A stretch of 64,000 nucleotides of DNA from Conexibacter sp. CPCC 206217 (GTDB taxonomy: Bacteria > Actinomycetota > Thermoleophilia > Solirubrobacterales > Solirubrobacteraceae). The notes under the pieces are model-generated. The model saw only the letters and a program-made list of their open reading frames with translations, was not told the origin of the DNA and searched no databases. Location of the stretch: contig NZ_JAUTDO010000001.1 in the NCBI RefSeq assembly GCF_030646165.1, positions 62,001-126,000 on the forward strand, in the 5' to 3' direction. Positions 50,567 to 59,511 of this stretch are shown here, in pieces. Within the stretch, counting starts at the first letter, position 1; the number at the start of each line of letters is the position of its first letter. A program made the position numbers and the translations under genes.

Positions 50567-51523
50567 ATGTCTGTCCCACGAGACCATCCCCATGTCACCG
50601 TCGACGACGTCGCGTCCGGCGTCCTGCTGGCGTCGCTCGACTCCGGCGAGCTGGGGCTGCTCGAGCCGCCGTTGGCCGAGGGCCTGCGTGCCGTCGTGCG
50701 CCGCGCCGAGGACGACCCCGACGTGCGCGCGGTCGTCATCACGGGCACGCATCCGCACCGCTTCGTGAGCCACGCGAGCATCCGCTGGCTGCAGGAGGGC
50801 GGCCGCGACAGCCCCTCGGTCGGCCCGCGCGCCGCCGCCGCGTTCGGCAGGCTCGGCACCGCGGTCAACCGCACCCGGGTGCTGGAGCCGCTGGCCCGCC
50901 GGACGCCGCTGGCCGGGATCCTCGAGCTCGACCGGTTCCACGACACGCTCCTGCGCATGAACGCCAGCGGCGCGATCTTCGTCGCCGCCCTGAACGGCTC
51001 GGCCCTGGGCGCGGGCGCCGAGCTGTCGTGGGCCTGCGACCTGCGGCTGATGGCCGAAGGCGAGCACTTCATCGGCCAGCCCGAGATCCTGCTGGGCTTC
51101 AACCCGGGCGGCGGCGGCACCCAGCGCCTGACCCGCCTCGTCGGTACGCATCGCGCGCTGCTGGCGATCCTCGAGGGCCGGCCGTTCCCCGCCCGGGAAG
51201 CGCTCGACGTCGGCCTGATCGACGAGCTGGTGCCGCCCGACCGGCTCCTCTCACGAGCGGTCGAGGCGGCCGAGGGCTTCGCCCGGCGGTCAAAGGACGG
51301 CATCGCCGCCGTGAAGCGCTCGGTATACCTGGGCGGATCGGAGCCGCTCGCCGACGGGCTGCGCCGCGAGCGCGCGGAGTTCGTCTCGATCCTGGGCGGC
51401 GCCGACGCCCAGGAGCGCATGCTGGAGTACATGGCTCGCACCGACGCCGACGGCGAGCTGCCCCTCTACGATCCGCAGCTGTACGCGGAGGCGCTGCGAA
51501 GCGGCCGGGTGCCGGGACCGTGA
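50567..51523 (+). CDS. Enoyl-CoA hydratase/isomerase family protein
   Basis: 318 residues. 'ASGAIFVAALNGSALGAGAE' and 'IGQPEILLGFNPGGGGTQRL' are the crotonase oxyanion and active-site blocks; the second glutamate of hydratases appears as Glu in 'QPEILLG'. An insertion of about 45 residues ('RAAAAFGRLGTAVNRTRVLE') between strands near residue 85 is unusual. The start is taken at ATG 50567; an ATG 12 bp earlier is possible. It overlaps the hydrolase gene (GTGA). Confidence 0.85.
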   Translation: MSVPRDHPHVTVDDVASGVLLASLDSGELGLLEPPLAEGLRAVVRRAEDDPDVRAVVITGTHPHRFVSHASIRWLQEGGRDSPSVGPRAAAAFGRLGTAVNRTRVLEPLARRTPLAGILELDRFHDTLLRMNASGAIFVAALNGSALGAGAELSWACDLRLMAEGEHFIGQPEILLGFNPGGGGTQRLTRLVGTHRALLAILEGRPFPAREALDVGLIDELVPPDRLLSRAVEAAEGFARRSKDGIAAVKRSVYLGGSEPLADGLRRERAEFVSILGGADAQERMLEYMARTDADGELPLYDPQLYAEALRSGRVPGP

Positions 51524-52422
51524 CCGGCCAGGCGGCCGCCGTCGAGCGGCTCGACGTGGCGTTCCCCTCCGGTGACGCGTCCTGCTCGGCCTGGCTCCAT
51601 CGTCCCGTCGGCGACCGGCTCGCGCCCGTCGTCGTCCTCGGCCACGGACTCGGCGCCACGCGGGAGATGCGCCTGGACGCCTACGCCCGGCGCTTCGCCG
51701 CGCACGGGCTCGCCGCGCTGGCCTTCACCTACCGGCACTTCGGCGACAGCGAGGGCACGCCCCGCCAGCTGCTGTCGGTCGCGCGCCAGCTGGAGGACTG
51801 GGAGAGCGCCATCGCCCACGTGCGCACGCGCAAGGACGTCGACGGCCGCCGCGTGGCGATCTGGGGCAGCTCGTTCGGCGGCGGCCACGCGATCACGATC
51901 GCCGCACGCCATCCCGAGCTCGCCGCGGCCGTCGCACAATGCCCCTTCACCGACGGCCTCGCCTCGGCCCGTGCGCTGGGCCTCGCCACTTCCGTCAAGG
52001 CCATTCCGCTGCTGCTGCGCGACACGCTGGCCGCGATCGCAGGGCGGCCGCCCGTCACGATTCCCGTCGCCGCGCCGCCCGGCGATGTCGCACTGATGAA
52101 CGCCCCCGACGCCGCCTCCGGGTACCACGCGCTGATCCCTGACGGGCTGCCGTTCCGCAACGAGGTCGCCGCCCGGATCATCCCGTCTCTGAGCGCCTAC
52201 CGTCCCGGTCGAGCGGCCAAGGACGTGCGCATCCCGATCCTCTTCTGCGTCAGCGACACCGACACCGTCGCGCCGCCGGGCCCGACGCTCCGCTACGCGC
52301 GGACGGCACCGCACGGCGACGTGCGTCGCTACGACGCGGGCCACTTCGCGTTCTACGTCGGCGAGACATTCGAGCAGATCGTCGCCGACCAGGTCGAGTT
52401 CCTCACCAGCCGGCTTCTATGA
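51520..52422 (+). CDS. Alpha/beta-hydrolase
   Basis: 300 residues from a GTG overlapping the upstream stop. 'VVVLGHGLGATREM' gives the oxyanion loop, 'AIWGSSFGGGHAI' the nucleophile elbow, 'VSDTDTVAPP' the acid and 'YDAGHFAFY' the His, so the triad is complete. It resembles dienelactone-hydrolase/xylan-esterase-like hydrolases of short acyl esters. In the same operon as an enoyl-CoA hydratase and a TetR regulator, it may release or trap an acyl intermediate. Confidence 0.87.
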   Translation: MTGQAAAVERLDVAFPSGDASCSAWLHRPVGDRLAPVVVLGHGLGATREMRLDAYARRFAAHGLAALAFTYRHFGDSEGTPRQLLSVARQLEDWESAIAHVRTRKDVDGRRVAIWGSSFGGGHAITIAARHPELAAAVAQCPFTDGLASARALGLATSVKAIPLLLRDTLAAIAGRPPVTIPVAAPPGDVALMNAPDAASGYHALIPDGLPFRNEVAARIIPSLSAYRPGRAAKDVRIPILFCVSDTDTVAPPGPTLRYARTAPHGDVRRYDAGHFAFYVGETFEQIVADQVEFLTSRLL

Positions 52423-52440
52423 TCGACGCCGGAACACGCG

Positions 52441-53019
52441 ATGCCCCGGCACTCGGACGCCAAGATTAAGATGATCAAGAGCGCGGTGCGCCTGCAGCGC
52501 ACGCGCGGCGTGGCCGGGACCGCGTTCTCCGACGTCCTGGCCGACAGCGGCGCGCCGCGCGGCTCGGTCTACCACCACTTCCCCCAGGGGCGCGGCCAGC
52601 TGGCCGAGGCGGCCACCGAGCACGGCGCCGAGTGGATCGCCGAGCAGCTCGAGGAGATGCTCGCCGGCGGCGATCCCCTCGCGGCGCTCGAAGCATTCGT
52701 CGACCTGTGGTCTGGCGTCGTGCTCGAGGAGGCGTACCAGGCCGGCTGCGCCGTCGCGGCGGGCGCGCTGGATCCGGACCACGACTCCGGCGCGCGGCGC
52801 GCGGCGGCTGCGGGCTTTCGCCGCTGGGAGACGCTCCTGGCCGATGCGTTCGCACCGCACGTGGGCGCAGATCAGGCGCAGGCGCTGGCCGTGACGTGCA
52901 TCGCCGCGATCGAAGGCGCGCTGATCCTCGTGCGCGCGGAGGCGAGCCTGCGGCCGTTGGAGCTGGTCGCCGAGCAGCTGAGCAGGGTGCTGTTCCAGTC
53001 GATCGCGGCCCAGAAGTAG
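52441..53019 (+). CDS. TetR-family repressor (LmrA/YxaF-like)
   Basis: 192 residues. The DNA-binding helices are in 'TAFSDVLADSGAPRGSVYHH' with 'FPQGRGQLAEAA', the G-S-V-Y-H-H-F hallmark of the LmrA/YxaF branch, often tied to aromatic or flavonoid responses. The ligand domain includes 'YQAGCAVAAGALD'. It sits 18 nt after the hydrolase gene and is flanked by two related operator-like motifs, so it likely controls both its own operon and the LuxR gene downstream. Confidence 0.9.
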   Translation: MPRHSDAKIKMIKSAVRLQRTRGVAGTAFSDVLADSGAPRGSVYHHFPQGRGQLAEAATEHGAEWIAEQLEEMLAGGDPLAALEAFVDLWSGVVLEEAYQAGCAVAAGALDPDHDSGARRAAAAGFRRWETLLADAFAPHVGADQAQALAVTCIAAIEGALILVRAEASLRPLELVAEQLSRVLFQSIAAQK

Positions 53020-53102
53020 AAGCAGACGTACCGCCCGGCCAGCTCGTCGAGGATCCGCTCGTAGACCTCGCGCCAGGCGAGGGTGGTCCCCAAGCATCAT
53101 CG

Positions 53103-53127
53103 GTATGTATGTATGTATACCTACTTA
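53103..53127. promoter_or_regulatory. Second TetR operator candidate, before the LuxR-LAL gene
   Basis: Contains TATGTATACCTAC (53112-53124) within a (GTAT)n-like tract; it matches the reverse strand of the 50534-50551 motif at 14 of 18 positions. It also has outer arms GGTAT/ATACC. It lies about 70-90 bp upstream of the LuxR-type gene. Confidence 0.5.
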
Positions 53128-53194
53128 GTCAACGGTGTATCATCGCTCGGCAGCTTGCGCCCGCTTGCGGGGCACGTCCCTTGAGGCTTTCGTT

Positions 53195-55843
53195 GTGCGG
53201 TACACCTCTCCCACGACCTGGCCGCTCATCGGCCGCAGCGCGGACCTCGCGCTCATCGGCGAGCTGCGCCGCGGCCGACGCGCCTGCGGCGTCGTCATCC
53301 AGGGTACGGCCGGAGTCGGCAAGTCGCGCCTCGCGCGCGAAGCGCTCGGTGCCGCCGCGCAGGACGGGGACCTCACCGAATGGGTCCAGGCGACGAGCAG
53401 CGCAGCCACCGTGCCGCTTGCGGCGTTCGCCAGCCTGCTGAGCCACGAGGTCGACTCCGACGATCCGCTGACGATCATGCGTCGGTCCGCCGACGCCTTA
53501 CGGGCGCGTGCCGGCCGCCGCCGGCTCGTGCTCGGCGTGGACGACGTCCAGCTGCTGGACCCAACCTCCGCCGCGCTGGTGCAGCACCTGGCGGCCTCCG
53601 GTGCCGCCTTCGTCGTCGTGACCGCCCGCACCGGTCAGCCGTGCCCCGACGCGATCACCTCGCTGTGGAAGGACTCCGGGGTCGAGCGCCTCGCGCTCGA
53701 CGTGCTCGGCGAGGACGACACGATCCGGCTGGTCGAGTCGGCGCTCGGAGGACCGGCCTCCCAGGCGGCGCTCGACTGGCTGGTCACGACGAGCGCCGGC
53801 AACGCGCTGTTCCTGAGCGAGCTGCTCCGCGGCGCCCTCGAGAACGGCGCGATCGAGCGACGCGACGGGCTCTGGCGCCTCGTGGCGCCGGACGCGGCCG
53901 TCAGCGCCTCGCTCAAGCACCTCATCCTCGAGCGGACTCGGTCCCTGTCCGAGCGGCAGCGCGAGGTGCTCGAGATCCTGGCGCTGGCCGAGCCGCTGCC
54001 GCTGGACGAGCTGCTGACGCTCAGCGCGCCGGACGTCGTGGGCTCGTTGGAGGAGCAGGCGATGATCGAGCTGCGCTCCTCGCGCGGACAGGTCACCGCC
54101 GGCTCGGGCCACCCGTTGTACAGCGAGGTGGTCCGCGCGTCGATGCCCGTCATCCGCGGCCGGATCCTCCGCGTCCGCGTGGCGCAGGCGTTCAGGAGCC
54201 GCAAGGCGCTGACGCCCGGCGAGGCGCTGCGCGTCGTCACCTGGCTGTTGGAGGCGGACGAGGCACCCCCCGCCGAGCTGGTGCTCGACGCCGCGCGCGC
54301 CGCGCTCGCCGCCGGAGATCCGGAGGCGGGGGAGCGGCTGGCCGCCGTGGCGATCGAGCACGGCGCCGGAGCCGAGGCGACGATCGAGCTCGCGCGATCC
54401 CATGTCGCGCGCCGGCGCTTCGACGCCGCCGAGGCCCTGCTCGCTCCGCTCGAGGGCGAGCTGCCCGACGCCGGCACGAGCCTGACCTACCTGGAGCTGC
54501 GCGCCTCGTATCTGTTCTGGGAGCGCAAGGATCCGGACGCCGTGACGGCGCTGCTCCTCCGCGCCTGCGCGTGGCACGACGAGCCGGCCTGGAGGCGGCG
54601 GCTGCAGTCCCTCGAGCTGCGCTTCGCCGCGATCGGCGGGCGACGCCTCGACGTCGCCGGTGCCACCGAGACGCTCCTGACCCATCCGGCGACGGACGCG
54701 GACCTCCAACGACGCGTGGCGCCCGCGCACGCGCTTCACCTGTTCCTCGAGGGGCATGCGCTCGAGGCCCGATCGCTGGCGCGCAGCGCGTGGCCGTCCG
54801 TTCCGCTGAGCGACCAGGCCGAGCGCGTCGGCTTCGCCACGTACGTCCTCGTCGCCATCGAGACGGGCGGCGGGCACGAGCAGCTCGACGGCGAGATCTC
54901 CCGCGCCCTGGTCGCGAGCGTCCGCGCCGAGGACCACGTCGCGGCCGGGCTGGCCGCGCTCGGCCTCGCCTTCCTGGGGCAGCTGGCGGGACGGCTCGGC
55001 GACGCCCGGCGATGGCTCGCCGAAGCCGAGCTGCACTTCGAGCTCGGCGACACGTTCGGCGCGGCCGTCATCGCCCGGGCCGTCGCCACCTGGGTCGCCT
55101 GCGCGGACGGCCGGTCCGACGACGCCGCGCTCGCCCTCCGCCGCTGCGAAGCGGCGCTCGGCGGCGCCGACCCCCTGCCGATCCAGCAGCCGTACGTCGC
55201 GCGAGCGCGCGCCTGGGCGCGCGCCGCCGCGGGCCGCCCCGACGAGGCTCGGGAGCTCCTGCTCGCGGCCGCCTCCGACGCTGACGACCGGCCTGTCTAC
55301 GCGACCGTCCTCGCCTATGAGGCGGTTCGGGCCGGCACGCGGCCGCGTGACGTGGAGGAGCGGATCCGACGGGCCGCGACGCGCCTCGACGGACCGCTCT
55401 CCCGCGCCTGTGCCGCCGACGTCCAGGCCCGGGCGGCCGGGGACGCCGCCGGCACCCTGGTCGCCGCCGAGCGGCTCGAGGCGGCGGGCGCCCTGGCGTA
55501 CGCCGGCGAAGCCGCGCTCGCGGCGGCGGCGCTCTTCCGCGATCAGGGTCGTCACGACTCCGCGCGGCGCGCGCTCGCGCGCGCCCGGGCGCTGCACGCC
55601 CGTGGGCAGGGCGGCGCCGAGCCCCGCCTCGACGGCCTCGACGGCCCCGCGATCGGCCTCACGACCCGGCAGGAGCAGCTCGTCACGCTCGCAGCAGAAG
55701 GACTCAGCAACGCCGAGATCGCCGAGCGCCTCGTACTGTCGATCCGGACCGTCGAGTCGCACATCTACCGGGCCATGCAGAAGCTGGGCGTCGACGACCG
55801 CCGCCAGCTGTCATCACATCTGCCGCGGCGTCCCGCCCGCTGA
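53195..55843 (+). CDS. LuxR-family transcriptional regulator of the LAL (MalT-like ATPase) class
   Basis: 882 residues from the GTG at 53195 (GAGG 8 nt upstream); a GTG 20 codons earlier is the alternative. Walker A 'GTAGVGKS' is at 37-44 and a Walker B-like 'LVLGVDDVQLLD' near 110. A long helical, TPR-like middle follows, and the C-terminal LuxR helix-turn-helix is 'LTTRQEQLVTLAAEGLSNAE' plus 'RTVESHIYRAMQKLG'. Such regulators use ATP as a switch and bind an inducer. Its targets may include adjacent genes. Confidence 0.9.
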   Translation: MRYTSPTTWPLIGRSADLALIGELRRGRRACGVVIQGTAGVGKSRLAREALGAAAQDGDLTEWVQATSSAATVPLAAFASLLSHEVDSDDPLTIMRRSADALRARAGRRRLVLGVDDVQLLDPTSAALVQHLAASGAAFVVVTARTGQPCPDAITSLWKDSGVERLALDVLGEDDTIRLVESALGGPASQAALDWLVTTSAGNALFLSELLRGALENGAIERRDGLWRLVAPDAAVSASLKHLILERTRSLSERQREVLEILALAEPLPLDELLTLSAPDVVGSLEEQAMIELRSSRGQVTAGSGHPLYSEVVRASMPVIRGRILRVRVAQAFRSRKALTPGEALRVVTWLLEADEAPPAELVLDAARAALAAGDPEAGERLAAVAIEHGAGAEATIELARSHVARRRFDAAEALLAPLEGELPDAGTSLTYLELRASYLFWERKDPDAVTALLLRACAWHDEPAWRRRLQSLELRFAAIGGRRLDVAGATETLLTHPATDADLQRRVAPAHALHLFLEGHALEARSLARSAWPSVPLSDQAERVGFATYVLVAIETGGGHEQLDGEISRALVASVRAEDHVAAGLAALGLAFLGQLAGRLGDARRWLAEAELHFELGDTFGAAVIARAVATWVACADGRSDDAALALRRCEAALGGADPLPIQQPYVARARAWARAAAGRPDEARELLLAAASDADDRPVYATVLAYEAVRAGTRPRDVEERIRRAATRLDGPLSRACAADVQARAAGDAAGTLVAAERLEAAGALAYAGEAALAAAALFRDQGRHDSARRALARARALHARGQGGAEPRLDGLDGPAIGLTTRQEQLVTLAAEGLSNAEIAERLVLSIRTVESHIYRAMQKLGVDDRRQLSSHLPRRPAR

Positions 55844-56016
55844 GCAACGGCCGCGCGAGCGCCGCGGCGGCCAACCGGAGGTCGTGCGCCGCGCCGCCGC
55901 CCAGCGACTCGGCCGCGAAGTCGTCCACGCCCTTCACCGACGGGCCTGAGGCGTCCGCCGCTGCTTCGCCCGAGAGCCGAACGGCCGGTACGCCAGCAGC
56001 GCCGTACGGGCGCCGC

Positions 56017-56535
56017 CTACTCGGCGTAGTCGCCGATGCGCGTGCGGAAGGCGCTGATCGCCTGGGCGACCGCGGTGGCCTCATCGAGCGTCATCTCAGC
56101 GATCCCGAACTTCATCTCGGTCAGCGCCTCGGTCGCGCCGATGACCACCTTATGACCGCGCGGCGTCAGCTTCGCGAAGACGAGGCGGCGGTCCTCCTCG
56201 CTGCGCACCCGCTCGACGAGGCCCTTCGACTGCAGTTGGTCGATCGTGTTGGTGACCGTCGCCGGGTGGACCATCAGGCGGCGACCCATCCGCCCCAGCG
56301 GCACTGCGCCGTTGGGGCTGAAATACAGGAGCAACAACGCTTCGAATTGAGGGTTGTTGATTCTGAACGGACGCAGCTCGCGGTCGATCGACGTCGTCAT
56401 CAGCTGCTGCATCCGCATCATCGCCGTCGCCGCCTCGAGATGCTCGATCGCGAGCATGCCGTGGGATCTCCACAGGCGGACGACCTCGGCGACCGGATCA
56501 AGGGCCGGGGCGTTCTGTTTGTCGGCGGTTGCCAC
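56017..56535 (-). CDS. MarR-family transcriptional regulator
   Basis: 172 residues from a GTG. The winged helix is clear: 'LGRMGRRLMVHPATVTNTID' is the recognition part and 'GLVERVRSEEDRRLVFAKLT' the wing with the usual D-R-R. The N-terminal dimer helix is longer than in typical members. It lies 400 bp from the flavin reductase and UGSC cluster and may control it. The 170 bp between its stop and the LuxR stop hold no convincing gene. Confidence 0.9.
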   Translation of the reverse strand: MATADKQNAPALDPVAEVVRLWRSHGMLAIEHLEAATAMMRMQQLMTTSIDRELRPFRINNPQFEALLLLYFSPNGAVPLGRMGRRLMVHPATVTNTIDQLQSKGLVERVRSEEDRRLVFAKLTPRGHKVVIGATEALTEMKFGIAEMTLDEATAVAQAISAFRTRIGDYAE

Positions 56536-56698
56536 GCTGAGACCGTATCAGGGCGAGCAGCCCGATCCGCTGCTTCCGTTGGGGCTCGGATAGTTCGATG
56601 GTCGTAGGAGGTGCACGGTCATCTCCCCATCTCGTCTCTATGTTGGCTGTTGCTGTCGCCAGTTTTGTTTGATGAGCGACGATAAGACATCCACATGA

Positions 56699-56944
56699 TC
56701 ACCATTGGTCAGCGAGGCAACCACGCCGCCCGCCCGCGTGCCGAGCAGACACGACGACGACAGCGCGACCGCGCGACAACGCCGCGACCCGCTGCGGCGT
56801 CGGCGCGAGCAGCGGGAGGCCGTCGCCGAGCCCGTCGGCCGCCGTCGACGCCGTGAACGCGCCGTCGGGATCTCCGGGATCGAGCGCCACCATGCCGGAG
56901 CAGTCCGCGTCCGAGGTCGCGACGACGCCGATCGCCATCAGCAC
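56699..56944 (-). pseudogene. Fragment related to the large UGSC-partner proteins
   Basis: Within an 81-codon minus-strand frame, residues 37-56 (56777-56836) read 'DGLGDGLPLLAPTPQRVAAL'. This is strikingly like 'DGLPVVPPTPQRVQALL' near the N-terminus of the gene at 58403 and 'DGLPVLEPTPEAVAALL' of that at 60701. Nothing else of that family is recognisable around it, so it appears to be the remains of a third copy next to the flavin reductase gene. The surrounding 56536-56698 holds no gene I can support. Confidence 0.4.
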
Positions 56945-58329
56945 GAGCGGGAAGGCTCCAACGAGTTTGGCGCGCTGACCCCGTTTGCGGCCTCATGCAG
57001 CTCATCGGCGCTGACGAGCTTCACGCGCGGGCGGCCGTGCGGCTCGCCGCGCGCGGTCTCGTGCGCGTCGATCGCGCGCCAGCCCTCCCAGCCGACGACG
57101 CGGCCGCCGCGCCGCGCGAGCCAGTCGTCGCCCGGCCGCGGCAACGCGGGCGCGCCGAGCGCGCCGGCGTCGCGGTCGGCGAGCAGGTGCGCGACGGTGC
57201 CGGCGGCGTCCTTCTTGTTGGCGCCGATCACGCCGCTGGGCCCGCGCTTGATCCAGCCGACGACGTACTCGCCGAGCTGCGGACGGCCGCCGGCGTCGAC
57301 GACGCGCCCGCCGTCGTTGCGGATCAGGCCGCGCCGCTCGTCGAACGGGATCCCGGCGACCGGCACGCCGCGGTAGCCGATCGAGCGGATCGCGAGCCCG
57401 CACGGGATCTCCTCGGTGACGCCCGTGGGGACGGCGCGCAACGCGCCGTCCGCGCCGGCCTCGATCCGGTTGACCGAGACGCGCACCGCCTCGACGCGGC
57501 CGTCGCCGAGCAGCGCCAGCGGCGAGCGCAGGAAGCGCAGCACGACACGGTGCTCGTGACCCCTCGGCGGGCGGCCGGCGTAGTCGGCCAGCAGCGCGAC
57601 GTTGCGGCGGCTGGTCGCGTCGCCCGCCTGCTCCAACCAGCCGTGCGACAGGGGATCGAGCGCCGCCTCCTCGGCCGCCACGACGACGTCGGCGCGCATC
57701 AGCTCCCCCAGCTCGCGCAGCTCCGGGTTGGTGAAGGCGGCCTGCGCCGGCCCGCGGCGGCCGAGCAACACGACCTCGCGCACGTTCGACGAGCCCAGCG
57801 CCTCGATCGCGTAGTCGGCGGCGTCGGTGACGCGCAGCTCGTCCGGGTGCAGCACGAGCATGCGGGCGACGTCGATCGCGACGTTGCCGTTGCCGATCAC
57901 GACCGCGCGCTCGGCGCTCAGGTCGAAGTCGCGGTGGGCGTGGTGCGGATGGCCGTTGTACCAGGCGACGAACTCGGTCGCGGGCAGCGAGCCCAGCAGC
58001 TCCTCGCCCGGGATCCCGAGGCGGTTGTCGGTCGCCGCGCCGATCGCGTAGACGACCACGTGATAGCGCTCCAGCAGCTCCGCGCGGCTGACGTCGGCGC
58101 CCAGCTCGACGCCGCCGAAGAAGCGGAACGACGCATGGCGCGCGGTTCTCTCGAACACGCGCGTGACGGCCTTGATGTTCGGATGGTCGGGCGCGACGCC
58201 CGCGCGGACGAGCCCGAACGGCGTCGGGAGCACGTCGTAGAGGTCGACCGCGAAGCCCTCCGCCAGCAGCATCGCGGTCGCGTAGAAGCCGGACGGACCG
58301 GCGCCGACGACTGCACAGTTCAACGTCAT
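56938..58329 (-). CDS. Ferredoxin/adrenodoxin-type NADP+ reductase (FprA-like)
   Basis: 463 residues. The FAD site is 'AVVGAGPSGFYATAMLL', the NADP site 'VVIGNGNVAIDVARML' with 'RRGPAQAAFTNPELRELGEL', and 'GVAPDHPNIKAVTRVFE' and 'VVGWIKRGPSGVIGANKKDA' are diagnostic of the FprA/adrenodoxin reductase family. It moves electrons between NADPH and a ferredoxin. No ferredoxin gene is in the window. Divergent by 73 bp from the UGSC cluster, it is the likely electron source for it. The C-terminal 20 residues are atypical. Confidence 0.9.
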   Translation of the reverse strand: MTLNCAVVGAGPSGFYATAMLLAEGFAVDLYDVLPTPFGLVRAGVAPDHPNIKAVTRVFERTARHASFRFFGGVELGADVSRAELLERYHVVVYAIGAATDNRLGIPGEELLGSLPATEFVAWYNGHPHHAHRDFDLSAERAVVIGNGNVAIDVARMLVLHPDELRVTDAADYAIEALGSSNVREVVLLGRRGPAQAAFTNPELRELGELMRADVVVAAEEAALDPLSHGWLEQAGDATSRRNVALLADYAGRPPRGHEHRVVLRFLRSPLALLGDGRVEAVRVSVNRIEAGADGALRAVPTGVTEEIPCGLAIRSIGYRGVPVAGIPFDERRGLIRNDGGRVVDAGGRPQLGEYVVGWIKRGPSGVIGANKKDAAGTVAHLLADRDAGALGAPALPRPGDDWLARRGGRVVGWEGWRAIDAHETARGEPHGRPRVKLVSADELHEAANGVSAPNSLEPSRSC

Positions 58330-58346
58330 GCGGCGAGACCGTAGCC

Positions 58347-58354
58347 GATCTGTT
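58347..58354. promoter_or_regulatory. GATCTGTT half-site in the divergent flavin reductase/UGSC promoter
   Basis: The 73-bp region 58330-58402 contains GATCTGTTTG; the reverse complement of the dyad at 60102-60119 begins GATCTGTTGG. The shared half-site suggests one regulator (perhaps the MarR at 56017) for both promoters of the cluster. The match is short. Confidence 0.3.
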
Positions 58355-58402
58355 TGTCGTGTGATAGTTGTTGTTCAAAATATCGCCAACCAAATGGAGT
58401 GA

Positions 58403-59506
58403 GTGGTGGAAGCCAGCCTGCTGTTGGAGGAGGCGGCCGTGCAGGAGGAGTTCTTCGAGCGCGGCTGGACCGACGGGCTCCCGGTCGTCCCGCCGACGCC
58501 GCAGCGCGTCCAGGCGCTGCTCGACGTCGTCAGCGCCGAGGACCCGGACGTGCTGGTCGGCTACCTCGCCTCGCGCCAGCGCGGCGTGACGATCGGCAAG
58601 GCGGCGACGAACGCCGTGATGGCCGGCTGCCGGCCGGAGTACTTCCCTGTCGTCGTCGCGGCCGTCGAGGCGATGTTCGACCCCGCCTTCAACCTGCACG
58701 GGGTGCTGACGAGCACCGGCGGCGCCGCGCTGTGCGCGATCGTCAGCGGGCCGATCGCGACCGAGATCGGGATGAACGCGCGCCACAACGCGCTCGGCGA
58801 GGGCAACCGCGCCAACGCGACGATCGGGCGATCGCTGCGGCTGATCGCCTCCAACGTGCTCGGCGCGCGCGCCGGCGAGTCCGACGGCACCTCGATCGGC
58901 CATCCCGGCCGCTACTCGTTCTGCTTCGCCGAGGATCCGCCGCCGGCGCCGTGGCAGCCGATCCGCGCGCAGGCCGGCTACGCGCACGCCGACACGACGG
59001 TCAGCCTCGTGCCCGTCGAGGGCCCGCACCAGCTCGCGCAGCAGCTGACCGACGACGCGACCGACGTCCTGCGCTCGTTCGCACGCTCGATCAGCCATCC
59101 GACCTGGATGGGCACCGGCAAGGGCAGCCAGGGCGTGCTGCTGCTCGGCCCCGAGCACACCGGCTTCTGCATCGCCGCCGGCATGTCCCAGGACGACGTG
59201 CGCGCGTTCGTCTGCGAAGCGAGCCGCATCGCGCCCACCGAGCTGACCGCGGCCGGCGTCCACCTCGAGCAGAACTCCCAGCACGACATGACGCCCGGAC
59301 CCGACGGCAAGCTCGGATCGCTGCGCTCGCCCGAGGACCTGCTGCTGGTGACGGCCGGCGGCGAGGGCGCGGGCTGGTCGGCGTGGCTGCCGAACTGGGC
59401 GCCGAAGGTCCATGCGCAGCGCGTCACCAGACGCGTGCGCCCGGCCGGCGAGGCGCTGCCGGAGTGCGGCCCCGACGGCTGCATCGTCCCCGCGATGAGG
59501 AGTTGA
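58403..59506 (+). CDS. Large partner protein of UGSC system, copy A (conserved, uncharacterised)
   Basis: 367 residues from a GTG (58403, or the next codon, GTG 58406, better spaced from GGAG). Blocks shared with the copy at 60701: 'GWTDGLPVVPPTP', 'NAVMAGCRPEYFPVVVAA' and 'NRANATIGRSLRLI', 'FDPAFNLHG'. Cys in 'MAGC' and a C-terminal 'CGPDGCIVPA' are candidate redox thiols. Predicted soluble. I know no biochemical role; members of this family occur beside UGSC proteins. It is followed 5 nt later by a UGSC gene. Confidence 0.75.
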   Translation: MVEASLLLEEAAVQEEFFERGWTDGLPVVPPTPQRVQALLDVVSAEDPDVLVGYLASRQRGVTIGKAATNAVMAGCRPEYFPVVVAAVEAMFDPAFNLHGVLTSTGGAALCAIVSGPIATEIGMNARHNALGEGNRANATIGRSLRLIASNVLGARAGESDGTSIGHPGRYSFCFAEDPPPAPWQPIRAQAGYAHADTTVSLVPVEGPHQLAQQLTDDATDVLRSFARSISHPTWMGTGKGSQGVLLLGPEHTGFCIAAGMSQDDVRAFVCEASRIAPTELTAAGVHLEQNSQHDMTPGPDGKLGSLRSPEDLLLVTAGGEGAGWSAWLPNWAPKVHAQRVTRRVRPAGEALPECGPDGCIVPAMRS

Positions 59507-59511
59507 GCCGG

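Noticed and set aside
53020..53100. Minus-strand segment translating as 'REVYERILDELAGRYVCFYF'
   Set aside because: Looks protein-like, but is too short, has no start signal of its own and continues into the antisense of the TetR gene; could be a relic but cannot be supported.
55844..56016. Minus-strand stretch with 'GVDDFAAESLGGGAAHDLRL'
   Set aside because: Reads like part of a protein, but no family could be named and the frame runs into the antisense of the LuxR gene.
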